Source: an uncultured Saprospiraceae bacterium (GTDB lineage: Bacteria > Bacteroidota > Bacteroidia > Chitinophagales > Saprospiraceae). Taken from it: DNA of 64,000 nucleotides. This document shows, in pieces, positions 27,701 to 35,513 of this stretch (position 1 is its first letter; each line of letters opens with the position of its first letter). Location: positions 81,789-145,788 of the forward strand of contig CALLPI010000007.1 in the NCBI GenBank assembly GCA_938015595.1. Reading direction: 5' to 3'. The position numbers and the translations under genes were made by a program. The notes beneath the pieces are model-generated. The model ran no database searches and was not told the DNA's origin. It saw nothing but the letters and a program-made list of their open reading frames with translations.

Positions 27701-29952
27701 CATATAGTTAAAGCTCCTGTAATGGAAGGATTAGGTACGGGAGCAGGGCTGAGCGTAAACGAAGCAGAAGCACTGCATCCTTGTGCATTAGTCACCGTGA
27801 CGGAATAAGTATTAGGCACATTGACGGTGACTTGAGCTGCATTAGCGCCATTAGACCAATTGTAGCTACTAAAACCAGCACCAGCATTCAGCGTAGCCGT
27901 CTGCCCTGGGCATATTTGAGAAGGCCCTGAGATGTTGGGGTTAGGCGTTGGCGCCTGCACTACAGTAGCATTGGCTACTCCTGCACAGCCTTGGCTATTG
28001 GTCACCGTCACGCTGACTGGCCCAATCTGACTGATTACTGCAGTTTGGCCAGTGCTGCCATCTGACCATGAATAGGAGGCATAAGGCCCTCCGGCGTTCA
28101 GCACGGCATTTTGGCCAGGACATACTGTGAGATTACCCGATATAGCTGGCGTCGGCGTAGTTGCTAATGCAATGTTAAATGAAGCTGTGGCGCTGCATCC
28201 CTGGGCATTGGTGACTGTCACGGAATATGTGCCTGGTTGATCCACTGTGATGCTCTGACCACCTTGACCATTCGACCATTGATACGAACTGTAGGAAGGC
28301 TGTACCATGAGATTGCTTTGTGCACCTGGGCATATCGTACTGGCTCCTTGAATAATAGGCTGCGCGATGTTCAAAGAGGTAACTGTAATGCTATTCGTTC
28401 CGATACATCCTTCCGAATTGGTAGCTGTAAGTGAATACACTCCTGGCCCAGTGATCACAATACTGGAGGCACTGCTCCCTGTGGACCACTGAAAATTGCT
28501 GTATCCGGGCTCAGCAGAAAGCGTAAGCGTACTGTTGGGGCATATCTGGTTGTTGCCCAAAATCCCGGGCACAGGCGCTGGCGCGGTGGTAACTGTATAT
28601 TGTGCCGAATTGGAGCAGCCGTTGGCATCTGTAACTGTAACGAAGTAAAAACCCGGTTGCGTTATTGTAGTAGTGGGCGAGGTGCTTCCCGTGCTCCACT
28701 GGTAGCTATTGAACCCTGCACCTGCGCTGAGCGTGGCTGTTCCGCCGAGGCATACGTCAGATGGGCCAGTAATCTGTACAAATGGTGGTGGAAAGGCATT
28801 CAGCGTAAAACTGCTGCTACTAGGGCACCCATTGGCATCGGTAACCGTCACCGTGTAAGTCCCAGGCGTACTCACTACAATAGTAGGGCTGCTACCACCT
28901 GGTGGCGAAGCCCAGGCGTAGCTATTGTAGGTACCCGATACTGTTAGTACAGCCGTACTCTGGCCAGTACAAAGCCCCGGTGGGCCATTGATAACTGGTG
29001 GTGGTGGCGGTGCCACGGACATACTTATGCTGGTGCTCTGCACACATGGGCCAGAAGTGACAGTCAAGTTGAGAGTAAGCGTACCCGAAAAACCAGCGGG
29101 GATATTCACGGTGGGATTAGGAGAAGTCGTGCTTGAAAGAAAACTTGCATTAGGGCCACTCCAGGCGTAGGTGACAGTTGGTGCCGGGTTGCCAGTCACA
29201 CTAGTGGTAATCCCTACCGTACCACCAGGGCAAGCTACAGTATTGTTAAAAGAAGCGTTCACGCTCATAGCCGGGCAGTTGGGTATGCAACTACCATCAT
29301 CTACATTGGCGTTAGGGTTGTAGTTGGGTGAGTTGGGGTTAGTACAACCGCATACAACAGGGTTAGGGTACATAAAAGTCACATCGGCGGCTACGCCTAC
29401 GTCGGCACCTGCATGGTCGGCAATGCATACCTGAGCAGTAATATTTCCTGGAGGACAACTAGACCAAAGCTGCGCAAAGGAACTCACTGTGCTTACGCCG
29501 CAGGAGTTATCAGCAGTGACCCCGTAGTTGCCTCCTGTCAAAGCTATACCATTCTCAGGGTCAGGGCCACCACCATCAGAAAAAGTCACCAGCACGGGGT
29601 TGCCTGGCGTACCAATATCATTAGAATTGCCACATGGACATCCTCCTGCACAACTGCCAACAACCCCTGGCCTGTTAAGCACCATAAGTGTCTGGCCACA
29701 AGCTATAATAAAGATGCTAAGGTCTCCCTGCCAGGTATGCTGCAGGTTCATCGACAGCCCCGTAGGTAGCCCCGTAATGGATGGGTTAAAACTAAAAGTT
29801 GTACAATAAGCCGTAGCGGGGTTGCCATTTACTGGCGTAGAAGCATCTGGCAATGGAATAGTAGGATTGGTGCACTGCGCCTGGGAGGTCAACGGAAATG
29901 CCCACCAGCACGCCATTAAGAGCGCGCCCAATGCAAATAGCTGTCTTTTCAT
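21742..29952 (-). CDS. Giant Ig/PKD-repeat adhesin with gliding-motility-type T9SS C-terminus
   Basis: 2736 residues. Order: signal peptide (MKRQLFALGALLMACWW, cleavage after SQA); a proprotein-convertase P-domain-like region (about 35-195) with LQHTWQGDLSIFI; a CTNPNSPNYNPNA...DDGSC calcium-loop-like motif; an Ig/PKD-like domain; about 26 repeats of roughly 70 residues, each C-x-G-x-S-x-x-L ... YxWS ... G-x-Y-x-x-TVTDANGC; four longer PKD-like repeats (LTC...GAGSSTGADI...YQW); one SprB-type repeat (NPTCFGDADGSI); and a C-terminal gliding-motility-associated domain (FVPTAFSPNNDGTNDRL ... LFKGDVTLMR) that is a T9SS type B sorting signal. Expected to be exported across the outer membrane and used as an adhesin, filament or gliding-related surface protein. 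The methionine at 29952 gives a clean signal peptide. Confidence 0.85.
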   Translation of the reverse strand: MKRQLFALGALLMACWWAFPLTSQAQCTNPTIPLPDASTPVNGNPATAYCTTFSFNPSITGLPTGLSMNLQHTWQGDLSIFIIACGQTLMVLNRPGVVGSCAGGCPCGNSNDIGTPGNPVLVTFSDGGGPDPENGIALTGGNYGVTADNSCGVSTVSSFAQLWSSCPPGNITAQVCIADHAGADVGVAADVTFMYPNPVVCGCTNPNSPNYNPNANVDDGSCIPNCPAMSVNASFNNTVACPGGTVGITTSVTGNPAPTVTYAWSGPNASFLSSTTSPNPTVNIPAGFSGTLTLNLTVTSGPCVQSTSISMSVAPPPPPVINGPPGLCTGQSTAVLTVSGTYNSYAWASPPGGSSPTIVVSTPGTYTVTVTDANGCPSSSSFTLNAFPPPFVQITGPSDVCLGGTATLSAGAGFNSYQWSTGSTSPTTTITQPGFYFVTVTDANGCSNSAQYTVTTAPAPVPGILGNNQICPNSTLTLSAEPGYSNFQWSTGSSASSIVITGPGVYSLTATNSEGCIGTNSITVTSLNIAQPIIQGASTICPGAQSNLMVQPSYSSYQWSNGQGGQSITVDQPGTYSVTVTNAQGCSATASFNIALATTPTPAISGNLTVCPGQNAVLNAGGPYASYSWSDGSTGQTAVISQIGPVSVTVTNSQGCAGVANATVVQAPTPNPNISGPSQICPGQTATLNAGAGFSSYNWSNGANAAQVTVNVPNTYSVTVTNAQGCSASASFTLSPAPVPNPSITGALTICQGASTTLSTEAGFGTYAWSSGGNGPSISVSTAGTYTVTVTNSAGCSSTASAVLMVNANPNPVISGSASFCPGGSTMLVAVGNFSAYSWSTGAQSPSITASTAGAYTLTVTDANGCTGSTSINVQQLPSPVPQITGSTSFCVGTSTTLDAGAGYVTYQWSDGGGNGQTATFFATGTYSVTVSDTNGCTGSSSVTVNELPAVTVSITGAMTLCTGQSSALLSASAGFATYAWSDGQTAQQISVNAGGVYQVTATDSNGCSGTASATVIANAPPSVSISGALQYCQGASTVLTATAGLSSYQWSNGASGVSITVGSPGTYTVVVTDANGCSAQAAVSVVQNPNPTPQISGSNQFCAGGQTTLTATGGNFSSYLWSTSSTQSSITVSNQGNYSVTVTDANGCSASAARSVVQVPLPTPQISGSLAICQGQSTTLGATGGSFASFAWTGGDTTSQITVSSGGVYSLTVTDANGCSASTSATVTVNALPVFSIEGTPAFCAGASTLLSAPVGFAAYIWSNNSSSNAVTINMPGSYSVTVTDANGCSSSQSISVIQNANPSLAISGVLQFCTGASTVLSASISNVSYQWSNGQTTPAITVSTPGNYGLTVTDANGCSSSTVATVVQIPMPQPAIFGALQFCAGSSTTLSGSAGFAAYRWSDNTTDQQVVVNTPGVYGLTVTDANGCTGTASATVAMNPLPVFNIEGNPAFCAGASTSLNVAPAFSAYSWSTGATTSGISINTPGNYAVTVTDANGCSASRTQQVVQHTNPTLAITGVLQICIGGSTVLNASIANVSYQWSNNQTTSAIQVSAAGNYSLTVTDANGCSDSASVIVTQVPQLQPVISGVLFFCAGTSTTLDGGNGYATYRWSNNANTQQLTVSTPGTYGLTVTDANGCSGQASVDVTERPLPSPQITGALQYCQGGSTTLSSSTAFQSYQWSTGATAQSITLSTPGTVRLTVTDAFGCSGAASVSVVEHPLVFPSITGNLSFCQGLQTILDAGAGFVTYQWSNNANTPSITVTSGGSYAVTVIDANGCVTNGSVSVTEFPVIPPQITGTFTFCTGQSVVLDAGAGYAAYQWSNSANGRTISISQGGFYSVTATDSNGCASSSGVQVTQHPLPDVQIGGSASFCVGGFTTLNAGNGFAQYLWSNGSTAPTIQISQPGVVSVTVTDSNGCVNSDDITIIQDTELSPQINGNLQFCPGTQTTLDAGSGYTTYQWSNNANTQSITVTQPGAYSVTVTDAFGCLGSGTVQVELFPQPQLQIAGTPSFCAGASTTLSSATPFSAYRWSTGAIQPQITVSAPGLYVLTVTDANGCSAVASQAVQEFPLPVFSISGANFFCTGGSTTISVPANFTAYGWSNAQTTPSITVNTPGTYVVTVTNNFGCVASHSVQIAQIPLPIADAGPARELTCNEPVTILGGSATSQGAAYVYHWAGPGITASNENLRQPQVNQAGAYSLVVTDSIHGCVSSPANTFVADLTALPTVVVAALDTLDCVTPAVVISGAGSSTGADIAYQWLGANQTPIAGANTMNYTATQPGQYTLRVRNTYTGCISERTAVVLQDVEIPAAEAGTPRHLTCIVTSDVLNGAGSATGNTITYQWTTQDGGIVSEANTLMPTVNRPGLYILRVTNQRNGCSNTDTVQVTQDITPPLANAGQDREIDCLNPSVRIDGTGSSNGAGVRYEWTRNGESSLVSTDLSFEVTIPGTYTLRVINLQNGCSASDVMVVSENSERPRALNVITDNPTCFGDADGSILIGGITGGTPPYLYSINGGPFRAQTFYPNLSGGNYRIVVQDATGCELVLDTNLREGNALVLDLGPDQFIRLGQHARIEAQYNIPQNEVRLFRWTSADTLPCLDCAVLDLRPFITTTYAAELVDTNGCRISDQVTIYVEKPFEIFVPTAFSPNNDGTNDRLLVFAGEDVEYIQAFQVFNRWGESTFEVYNFPPNDPTYGWDGSDRSRLYNSNVFVWYAEVRFIDGTVKLFKGDVTLMR
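23515..28995 (-). repeat. About 26 tandem ~210-bp coding repeats in the giant adhesin
   Basis: Each unit encodes one Ig-like module of about 70 residues. The most conserved DNA is the block encoding DANGC, seen on the plus strand as CCATTGGCATC with small variants, recurring about every 210-216 bases. Other positions differ widely in codon choice. Confidence 0.85.
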
Positions 29953-30192
29953 GTTGAATGCCAATATTGAAAAAGCTGAGTAAAACATGTTTTTTATTTG
30001 TCAATGACCGCTTGTATCAAAATATGCCTTTCTACCCCGCGATACCGTGCGTTATACACTGCCACAGGGTTCGAGCTTTACAGGAAGAATAGGTTTTGTC
30101 ACACAGCAGCTCCGAATTAAAGCGCCTAAAAAACAGCAGAATAGCGCGATATCGGAACAAAATTTTTCGCGTCGCCACTAGCTGTACATATG

Positions 30193-30200
30193 CAAAGTTA
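30193..30200 (-). promoter_or_regulatory. -7 box (TAACTTTG, minus) upstream of the giant adhesin
   Basis: The only exact TAnnTTTG on the minus strand upstream of 29952; it implies a leader of about 235 nt. No matching -33 TTG. The leader region 29953-30190 contains no gene I can support. Confidence 0.35.
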
Positions 30201-30228
30201 CGTTATCTTGTACGATAAATATGTAAAA

Positions 30229-31365
30229 ATGAGGCTGTATTTTGATTTAACCTATTTTCGTGAAAGGCCGCTTCTTTTTTTAGGGAGGTCGGTATGCGGT
30301 TTGTTGACTTTTTATCTTCTGGCGTCATCCTGCAACCGATCACCTTCTGAAACACTTCCTCCCAAGCTCGATTTTTCGGCTATACCCTACGACAAACTAT
30401 CCCAATACGGTCTGTTTCGCGGCCCTATTGCCAACCTCCAGCCGGCCGAAGGCGTATTGCCCTATGCCCCTCGCACTCCCTTGTTTTCAGACTATGCCCA
30501 CAAAGTACGCTTTGTATGGATGCCGGCCGGCGCACAAGCCGTTGCAGACTCCAACGGATATATTCAATTTCCGGAGCATACCATACTGGCTAAGCACTTC
30601 TACTATGTGACCGACGAAAGCGATCCTGCATCTGCTGACCGCCAGCACATAGAAACCCGCCTGCTCATTCGCCGCAACCAGGTATGGGAGGCGTACACCT
30701 ACGAGTGGAACGACAAAGGCACAGAAGCCTGGCTCATGCAGGTGGGCAACATCAAGCCTGTAAACTGGAAGGCCGCCGATGGAGCATCCATGGCTATTGA
30801 ATACGTAATTCCGAACAAAAACCAATGCAAAAGTTGCCACAACAGCCATAATATCTTACAGCCCATCGGCACAAAAGTGCGCAACCTCAACTTTGAGTTT
30901 ACTTATCCCGATGGAAGCGTCGTCAACCAATTACTCGAATGGTCACAACGCGGCTACCTCGCTGCAGCACGGGAATCCGTGGCCAAGCATCCAGCCATTG
31001 CACAGTGGGATGCCCCCCAAACTGGTTCTCTAGCCGAGCGTGCTGCCGCCTACCTGGATGCCAACTGCGGCCACTGCCACCGACCAGAAGGGTCAGCTAA
31101 CACGACTGGCACCTATCTGCATTGGGAAGAAACTTCGCTCCACCGCCGAGGACTATTCAAAAGCCCCGTAGCTGCCGGCAAGGGCTCAGGCGGACGCCAA
31201 TACGGCATTGTACCCGGCCAACCAGAAGCCTCCATACTTTTGTACCGAATGGAGTCCAACGATCCTGGCATCATGATGCCGGAACTGGGCCGTACAGCGC
31301 TCCATAAAGAAGGGATAACCCTGATAAGAGATTGGATAGCGAGTCTTCCTGAGGGTGGCCAGTGA
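30229..31365 (+). CDS. SO2930-family diheme c-type cytochrome lipoprotein
   Basis: 378 residues. The N-terminus has a long hydrophobic stretch ending in the lipobox LASSC with Cys35, so it should be lipid-anchored outside the inner membrane. Two c-type heme sites are present: C200-K-S-C-H204 and C280-G-H-C-H284. The surrounding segments (IPYDKLSQYGLFRG, TPLFSDYAHKVRFVW, IEYVIPNKNQCKSCH, YLDANCGHCH) match the SO2930 diheme family, whose partner is often a secreted repeat protein; none is adjacent here. Electron transfer role, donor and acceptor unknown. The frame opens at 30190, but that overlaps the divergent promoter; the ATG at 30229 gives the better lipoprotein signal. Confidence 0.85.
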   Translation: MRLYFDLTYFRERPLLFLGRSVCGLLTFYLLASSCNRSPSETLPPKLDFSAIPYDKLSQYGLFRGPIANLQPAEGVLPYAPRTPLFSDYAHKVRFVWMPAGAQAVADSNGYIQFPEHTILAKHFYYVTDESDPASADRQHIETRLLIRRNQVWEAYTYEWNDKGTEAWLMQVGNIKPVNWKAADGASMAIEYVIPNKNQCKSCHNSHNILQPIGTKVRNLNFEFTYPDGSVVNQLLEWSQRGYLAAARESVAKHPAIAQWDAPQTGSLAERAAAYLDANCGHCHRPEGSANTTGTYLHWEETSLHRRGLFKSPVAAGKGSGGRQYGIVPGQPEASILLYRMESNDPGIMMPELGRTALHKEGITLIRDWIASLPEGGQ

Positions 31366-31397
31366 ATGAGTCGGCACAGCGACAGGTAAAAAGAAAA

Positions 31398-31458
31398 CAG
31401 GCAGTTCCGCGTCGTAACTGTAACAAAAATCTCGTGAGTGTAAGGCCGGAACTGCCTG
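31398..31458. terminator. Large inverted repeat between cytochrome and thiolase genes
   Basis: CAGGCAGTTCCG (31398-31409) pairs perfectly with CGGAACTGCCTG (31447-31458); the loop is 37 nt. On the minus strand it is followed by a T-rich run, so it suits the end of the thiolase transcript, and it lies 33 nt past the cytochrome stop on the plus strand. Confidence 0.6.
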
Positions 31459-31550
31459 CACCTAAACGCCTATATCATCAAACTACTTTTTATACGTGCA
31501 GTCATGTGCATACGCTGCCTGGAAGTGTCAAAATATCTTTCAGCGCCGGC

Positions 31551-32729
31551 TTACAATGCCTCTATGATCAGAGCAGATGCACCGCCGCCACCGTTGCATA
31601 TGGCAGCCAGGCCATACTTACCTTTGTGCTGATGCAGCGCGTTGTTGAGCGTCGTCACGATGCGCGCACCCGAGGCCCCCAGTGGATGCCCTAACGATAC
31701 TGCACCGCCAAATACATTGACCTTGTCGGGATTGACCTCTAAAAGTTTATTAAAAACCAGCGTTACCACGGCAAAAGCCTCATTTACTTCCACAAAATCC
31801 ATATCTTGCATGCGCAGGCCGGCACGCTTGAGCGCTTTGGGTGCAGCCAGCGTAGGCGCCGTAGTAAACCAGGCCGGTTCCTGTTCTGCATCTGCAAATG
31901 ACACTATACGAGCCAGTGGTTTGAGATTCAATTCTTTGAGCTTGGCCTCGCTCACCAAGACCAGCGCCGCTGCGCCGTCGTTGATGGTAGAGGCGTTGGC
32001 AGCCGTTACCGTGCCATTAGGCGTGAAGGCAGGGCGCAACTCCGATATTTTGGCAAAGTTTACTTTTTTGTACTCCTCGTCTTCCGTCACAAGAATAGAG
32101 TCGCCTTTGCGCTGTGGTATCTCTACCGGTATAATTTCTTCCTGAAACTTGCCCTCCTGGGTGGCTTTGGCCGAAAGGGTGTAAGAACGAATCGCAAACT
32201 CGTCCTGTTCCTGGCGAGTGATACCATATCGCTCTGCCGTGCGGTCGGCAAATACGCCCATGGCATTTTGGTCGTACGCATCCAGCAGCCCATCGCGCGA
32301 GAGGCCGTCCACAATTTCGCCATTGCCGTATTTATAGCCAAAGCGCGCTTTAGGGATGTAAAACGGAATCATGCTCATGTTCTCCATGCCGCCAGCTACC
32401 ACTACGTCTGCAAAGCCCAGCATAATGTCCTGGGCAGCCAGCATGATAGATTTTGTACCCGATGCGCACACTTTGTTTACCGTAGTGCATTGCACCGACT
32501 TGGGCAGCCCGGCATAAATGGCTGCCTGGCGCGCCGGTGCTTGCCCCAGGTTGGCCGATACCACATTGCCAAAATACACAGCCTCTACCAGCTCGGTAGG
32601 TACACCTGCCTTGGCCAATGCGCCTTTGATGGCAGTTGCACCCAGCTGAGTGGCCGGTGTCTCGGACAATACCCCCCCGAAACTACCGATGGGCGTGCGC
32701 ACAGCTGAAACGATATACGCTTGGTTCAT
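31551..32729 (-). CDS. Acetyl-CoA C-acetyltransferase (thiolase)
   Basis: 392 residues, standard length for biosynthetic-type thiolases. The nucleophile Cys88 lies in VNKVCASGTKS; the second site has His348 in GHPLGASGAR and Cys378 in CNGGGGAS. It condenses two acetyl-CoA to acetoacetyl-CoA, or the reverse. Cytoplasmic. It is divergent from an acetoacetyl-CoA-reductase-like SDR (32964), a pairing that would supply 3-hydroxybutyryl-CoA, although no PHB synthase lies in the window. It has its own strong promoter and a downstream terminator. Confidence 0.92.
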   Translation of the reverse strand: MNQAYIVSAVRTPIGSFGGVLSETPATQLGATAIKGALAKAGVPTELVEAVYFGNVVSANLGQAPARQAAIYAGLPKSVQCTTVNKVCASGTKSIMLAAQDIMLGFADVVVAGGMENMSMIPFYIPKARFGYKYGNGEIVDGLSRDGLLDAYDQNAMGVFADRTAERYGITRQEQDEFAIRSYTLSAKATQEGKFQEEIIPVEIPQRKGDSILVTEDEEYKKVNFAKISELRPAFTPNGTVTAANASTINDGAAALVLVSEAKLKELNLKPLARIVSFADAEQEPAWFTTAPTLAAPKALKRAGLRMQDMDFVEVNEAFAVVTLVFNKLLEVNPDKVNVFGGAVSLGHPLGASGARIVTTLNNALHQHKGKYGLAAICNGGGGASALIIEAL

Positions 32730-32763
32730 TGGTTAGATTTTTTGATGTGATGGATTGAGCGCA

Positions 32764-32794
32764 TAAAGTTACGGCCATTTGTGGCAAACTGCAA
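32764..32794 (-). promoter_or_regulatory. Promoter TTG-N20-TAACTTTA (minus) for the thiolase gene
   Basis: TTG on the minus strand at 32794-32792, exactly 20 nt, then TAACTTTA at 32771-32764; last base A instead of G. The same variant with the same flank (GGCCG before the box) occurs at 37216-37246. Confidence 0.65.
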
Positions 32795-32938
32795 CCCTGT
32801 TTGAAAAGTCAGGGGCGCAAGAATAGCCGCTTAAAAAGTTGATAACCAGAAGAAATAGCATTTATTTATCAGCTCTGAAGCCTCTAGTCGCCCCCCTTTC
32901 CTGCGACTAAGTATACTTATATTGATGCGGACATTAAC

Positions 32939-32946
32939 TATTTTTG
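32939..32946 (+). promoter_or_regulatory. -7 box (TATTTTTG) for the FabG-like gene
   Basis: Exact TAnnTTTG ending 17 nt before the ATG at 32964; nearest TTG is only 14 nt upstream. It rules out the in-frame start at 32922. Confidence 0.45.
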
Positions 32947-32963
32947 AGCAAAAATTGTGCATC

Positions 32964-33692
32964 ATGAAACGACTAAACGAAAAAGTAGCTGTCATCACAG
33001 GCGGTGCCGCTGGCATTGGCAAGGCTGTAGCAGAGGTATTTGCTGCTGAAGGTGCTCACATTGCCATCTGGGACTGGAATGAAGAATTAGGGCAAGCCAC
33101 CGCCCAGGCTGTGGGAGGGAAGTTTTACAAGGTGAACACCGCCGACCTGGGCATGGTAGAAGCAGCTACCCAACAAACCATAGCCGACTTTGGCCGCATT
33201 GACATCCTGATCAACAACGCTGGCATACTCCGCGATGCCACCCTCATGAAAATTACCGCCGAGCAATGGCAGCAAGTCATTGATGTAAACCTTACCGGCG
33301 TCTTCAATTGCACCAAAGCCGTAGCTCCACACATGACAGCAAAAGGCTACGGCCGCATCGTAAACGCATCCTCCGTAGTGGGGCTTTATGGCAATTTTGG
33401 CCAGACCAACTACGTAGCCACCAAGGCTGGCGTCATCGGCATGACCAAAGTATGGGCGCGGGAACTGGGGCGCAAGGGCATCACTGTAAACGCCGTTGCA
33501 CCAGGGTTCATTGGCACGGAAATGATCCAGGCCATGCCCGAAAAAGTCATTCAGATGATGAACGACAAAACACCGCTAGGCCGCATCGGCACGCCGGAAG
33601 AAGTAGCTAAAGCCTACCTGTTCCTCGCTTCTGACGATGCTTCCTATGTGAACGGTGCCGTACTCAGCGTAGATGGTGGCGTGACGATATGA
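32964..33692 (+). CDS. FabG/PhaB-like 3-oxoacyl reductase (SDR)
   Basis: 242 residues. Classical SDR with TGGAAGIG at 12-19, NNAG at 84-87, the catalytic Ser136/137 and the Y150-x-x-x-K154 pair. The C-terminus (SYVNGAVLSVDGG) is typical of FabG-type 3-oxoacyl-ACP or acetoacetyl-CoA reductases. Its head-to-head position with the thiolase suggests the CoA-linked role (acetoacetyl-CoA to 3-hydroxybutyryl-CoA), but this is inference; a fatty-acid-synthesis role remains possible, and the main fabG would normally sit with other fab genes. Cytoplasmic. Confidence 0.85.
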   Translation: MKRLNEKVAVITGGAAGIGKAVAEVFAAEGAHIAIWDWNEELGQATAQAVGGKFYKVNTADLGMVEAATQQTIADFGRIDILINNAGILRDATLMKITAEQWQQVIDVNLTGVFNCTKAVAPHMTAKGYGRIVNASSVVGLYGNFGQTNYVATKAGVIGMTKVWARELGRKGITVNAVAPGFIGTEMIQAMPEKVIQMMNDKTPLGRIGTPEEVAKAYLFLASDDASYVNGAVLSVDGGVTI

Positions 33693-33734
33693 TGCAGTGC
33701 GCTATGGCGACGTGTATGGCTCGGATTTTGTACA

Positions 33735-33742
33735 TATCTTTG
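33735..33742 (+). promoter_or_regulatory. -7 box (TATCTTTG) for the 474-aa gene
   Basis: Exact TAnnTTTG; GTG at the ideal -33 position (33712-33714, one mismatch to TTG). It lies 57 nt before the ATG at 33799. Confidence 0.5.
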
Positions 33743-33798
33743 CGCTAAAGCAGCGCGTACAATTACCCAAACAGCCCTTGCGTAGCGCGAGATAATAC

Positions 33799-35223
33799 AT
33801 GAGAGAAAAACTGCAGAAATTCGCAACTTTTGCCGCAGGATTACTGCCACACGAGACGACTTACCTGATCTCCGTGCAGCAGTTTGAAGATGACGTCAAA
33901 CTAGACATTCTCAAACTCGTACACGACAACGCCTCTAGGATAAAACTGCAAATGCCGTTTGATACCTCTATTGACAAGCGCAAGTACTCCAATCTGAAAA
34001 CCTGGATTGAAACCCGCCTAGCCGAAGTGGACGTGGACGAACGCTTTGACTGGCTCAGCCTTATGGAGCGCAAGATCATGACTGACTCCATTGAACCGGC
34101 TGAAGAAAAGGAACTACTCAAAGCTATCCGCAGCTACGAAACACTCGACTTCTACTTTATGAAGTTTTTTGAGTTGGTGGAGTTTTACCGGCACTTCTTA
34201 CTCATCCGCATGCGATATGCCCAGCACCAGGTCGCCAATGAGTTTCTCAAAAAATTTCGACAACAATACGAGGAGAGCAAGCGTGTATTTGAGCGCCTTC
34301 ACGATGCCACCGAAGACATCGTAAACCAATACTCCAAAAACTCTGCACAGTCACTACACTGGAAAAACTGGCTCACGGAGGTCTTTTACAACGAGCAGTT
34401 AGATGGCCTCAACCGCTACTATGCCTTCGTACGGCTCTCCTTTATCTACTTCAACTACCGAAACTACGAGAAACTGATAGAAAAATACGACTACATAGAC
34501 CAGCTTTTCTCCCAGGGCATCTACTACTCGCGCCGACTGCTGCTCAACTACTACGGCAACCGACTGCTATTGCACTCCCGCCAACAAGAATATGACAAGG
34601 CCGAATTTTACGGCTATCTGTCTGTCCGACATAAAACTAGCGACTATATATTCTACGTCAATAATTTAGCAGCCGTGTTGATGCGCCAAAAGAAGCACGC
34701 TGAAGCCTTGCAACTCATGCGCTCTGCCTATCCGGAAGTAAAAGCTACCCCCGGCATGCACAACCGCATTGGCTTTGTAGGCTTATATTTGCGATGCCTC
34801 AACCACAACAACCAGCACCGCAGCGCCGAAAACTACGCCGAATCTTTCCTTTCTGTATATCGAAAAGAAGTGTTTGAATACCGTTGGCACACCTTTTTCT
34901 CTTCCTTCCTGGAGGCGCTACTCAAGCAAGAAAAATATACCAAGATCCTCAAAATAACACGCAAACACCAACTGCTAGAACGAGAAGCCCAATACCGCAA
35001 GCACGCCAATTACATGCCTACCATATTGTGGTATCACGCCGTTTCAATGTACAAGGAGTCGCTCTGTACTAAAGACGAGCTTGAGCGAATACTCTATGAA
35101 TCTTTGTTGAAGATAGACAACATCGCAGAAAAAAAGCCCCGACTCTCAGAGCTTTTCGAAGAAGTCTATCCAGCTATTCCAGCCATTGTCAACCGATTGC
35201 GCGAGCGCTTGGCCTTAACCTGA
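33799..35223 (+). CDS. Helical (TPR-like) cytoplasmic protein of unknown function
   Basis: 474 residues, no signal peptide or membrane helix, rich in Tyr, Phe, Leu, Arg and Glu. The first 190 residues are long amphipathic helices. From about 200 onward, helix-turn-helix pairs with small residues at regular places (YYAFVRLSFIYFNYRNYEKLIEKY, NNLAAVLMRQKKHAEALQLM) look like degenerate tetratricopeptide repeats. I recognise no named family; proteins of this outline occur across Saprospiria. The gene has its own promoter and overlaps the convergent 85-aa gene by 9 bases at its 3' end. Confidence 0.65.
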   Translation: MREKLQKFATFAAGLLPHETTYLISVQQFEDDVKLDILKLVHDNASRIKLQMPFDTSIDKRKYSNLKTWIETRLAEVDVDERFDWLSLMERKIMTDSIEPAEEKELLKAIRSYETLDFYFMKFFELVEFYRHFLLIRMRYAQHQVANEFLKKFRQQYEESKRVFERLHDATEDIVNQYSKNSAQSLHWKNWLTEVFYNEQLDGLNRYYAFVRLSFIYFNYRNYEKLIEKYDYIDQLFSQGIYYSRRLLLNYYGNRLLLHSRQQEYDKAEFYGYLSVRHKTSDYIFYVNNLAAVLMRQKKHAEALQLMRSAYPEVKATPGMHNRIGFVGLYLRCLNHNNQHRSAENYAESFLSVYRKEVFEYRWHTFFSSFLEALLKQEKYTKILKITRKHQLLEREAQYRKHANYMPTILWYHAVSMYKESLCTKDELERILYESLLKIDNIAEKKPRLSELFEEVYPAIPAIVNRLRERLALT

Positions 35224-35472
35224 CAGCCTGCCGGAGCGACGTCGCGGCTCGCTGAACAGCGTGGACTCGTAGTGCTTTACCAGTTGGGCTTGTTGTCTGG
35301 CCAGTTTATTGAGCAGCCAAAGCTCCTCTCCAATACTAGCTTCCCTGGAATGTGGGTCGGGTGCATAGGGCAGCGTTTTTTTGATGCGGCTAATTTCCAT
35401 GATTTTTTGGATGGTTTGATTGAGTGCGCTTCTCGCTTTGACTAAGCGACGTTTGATGATTCTGCTTTTCAT
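35215..35472 (-). CDS. Small basic protein of unknown function
   Basis: 85 residues starting MKSRIIKRRLVKARSALN: very basic N-terminus, then a helical section (EELWLLNKLARQQAQLVKHY) and an Arg-rich tail (SEPRRRSGRLSG). No signal peptide. Support for a real gene comes from a perfect promoter (TTG-N20-TAGTTTTG) about 40 nt upstream and from the conserved-looking amphipathic helix. It overlaps the end of the 474-aa gene on the other strand by 9 bases. The frame extends to 35544, but that start would lie upstream of the promoter. Could be nucleic-acid-binding by composition only. Confidence 0.5.
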   Translation of the reverse strand: MKSRIIKRRLVKARSALNQTIQKIMEISRIKKTLPYAPDPHSREASIGEELWLLNKLARQQAQLVKHYESTLFSEPRRRSGRLSG

Positions 35473-35513
35473 GCAAAACAGGTTTTGGTTAGGTATATCG
35501 GCAATTCGTCTCT

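Noticed and set aside
23515..28995. Possible CRISPR-like regular repeats
   Set aside because: The period is about 210 bp and follows protein modules in one frame; there are no short direct repeats with unique spacers.
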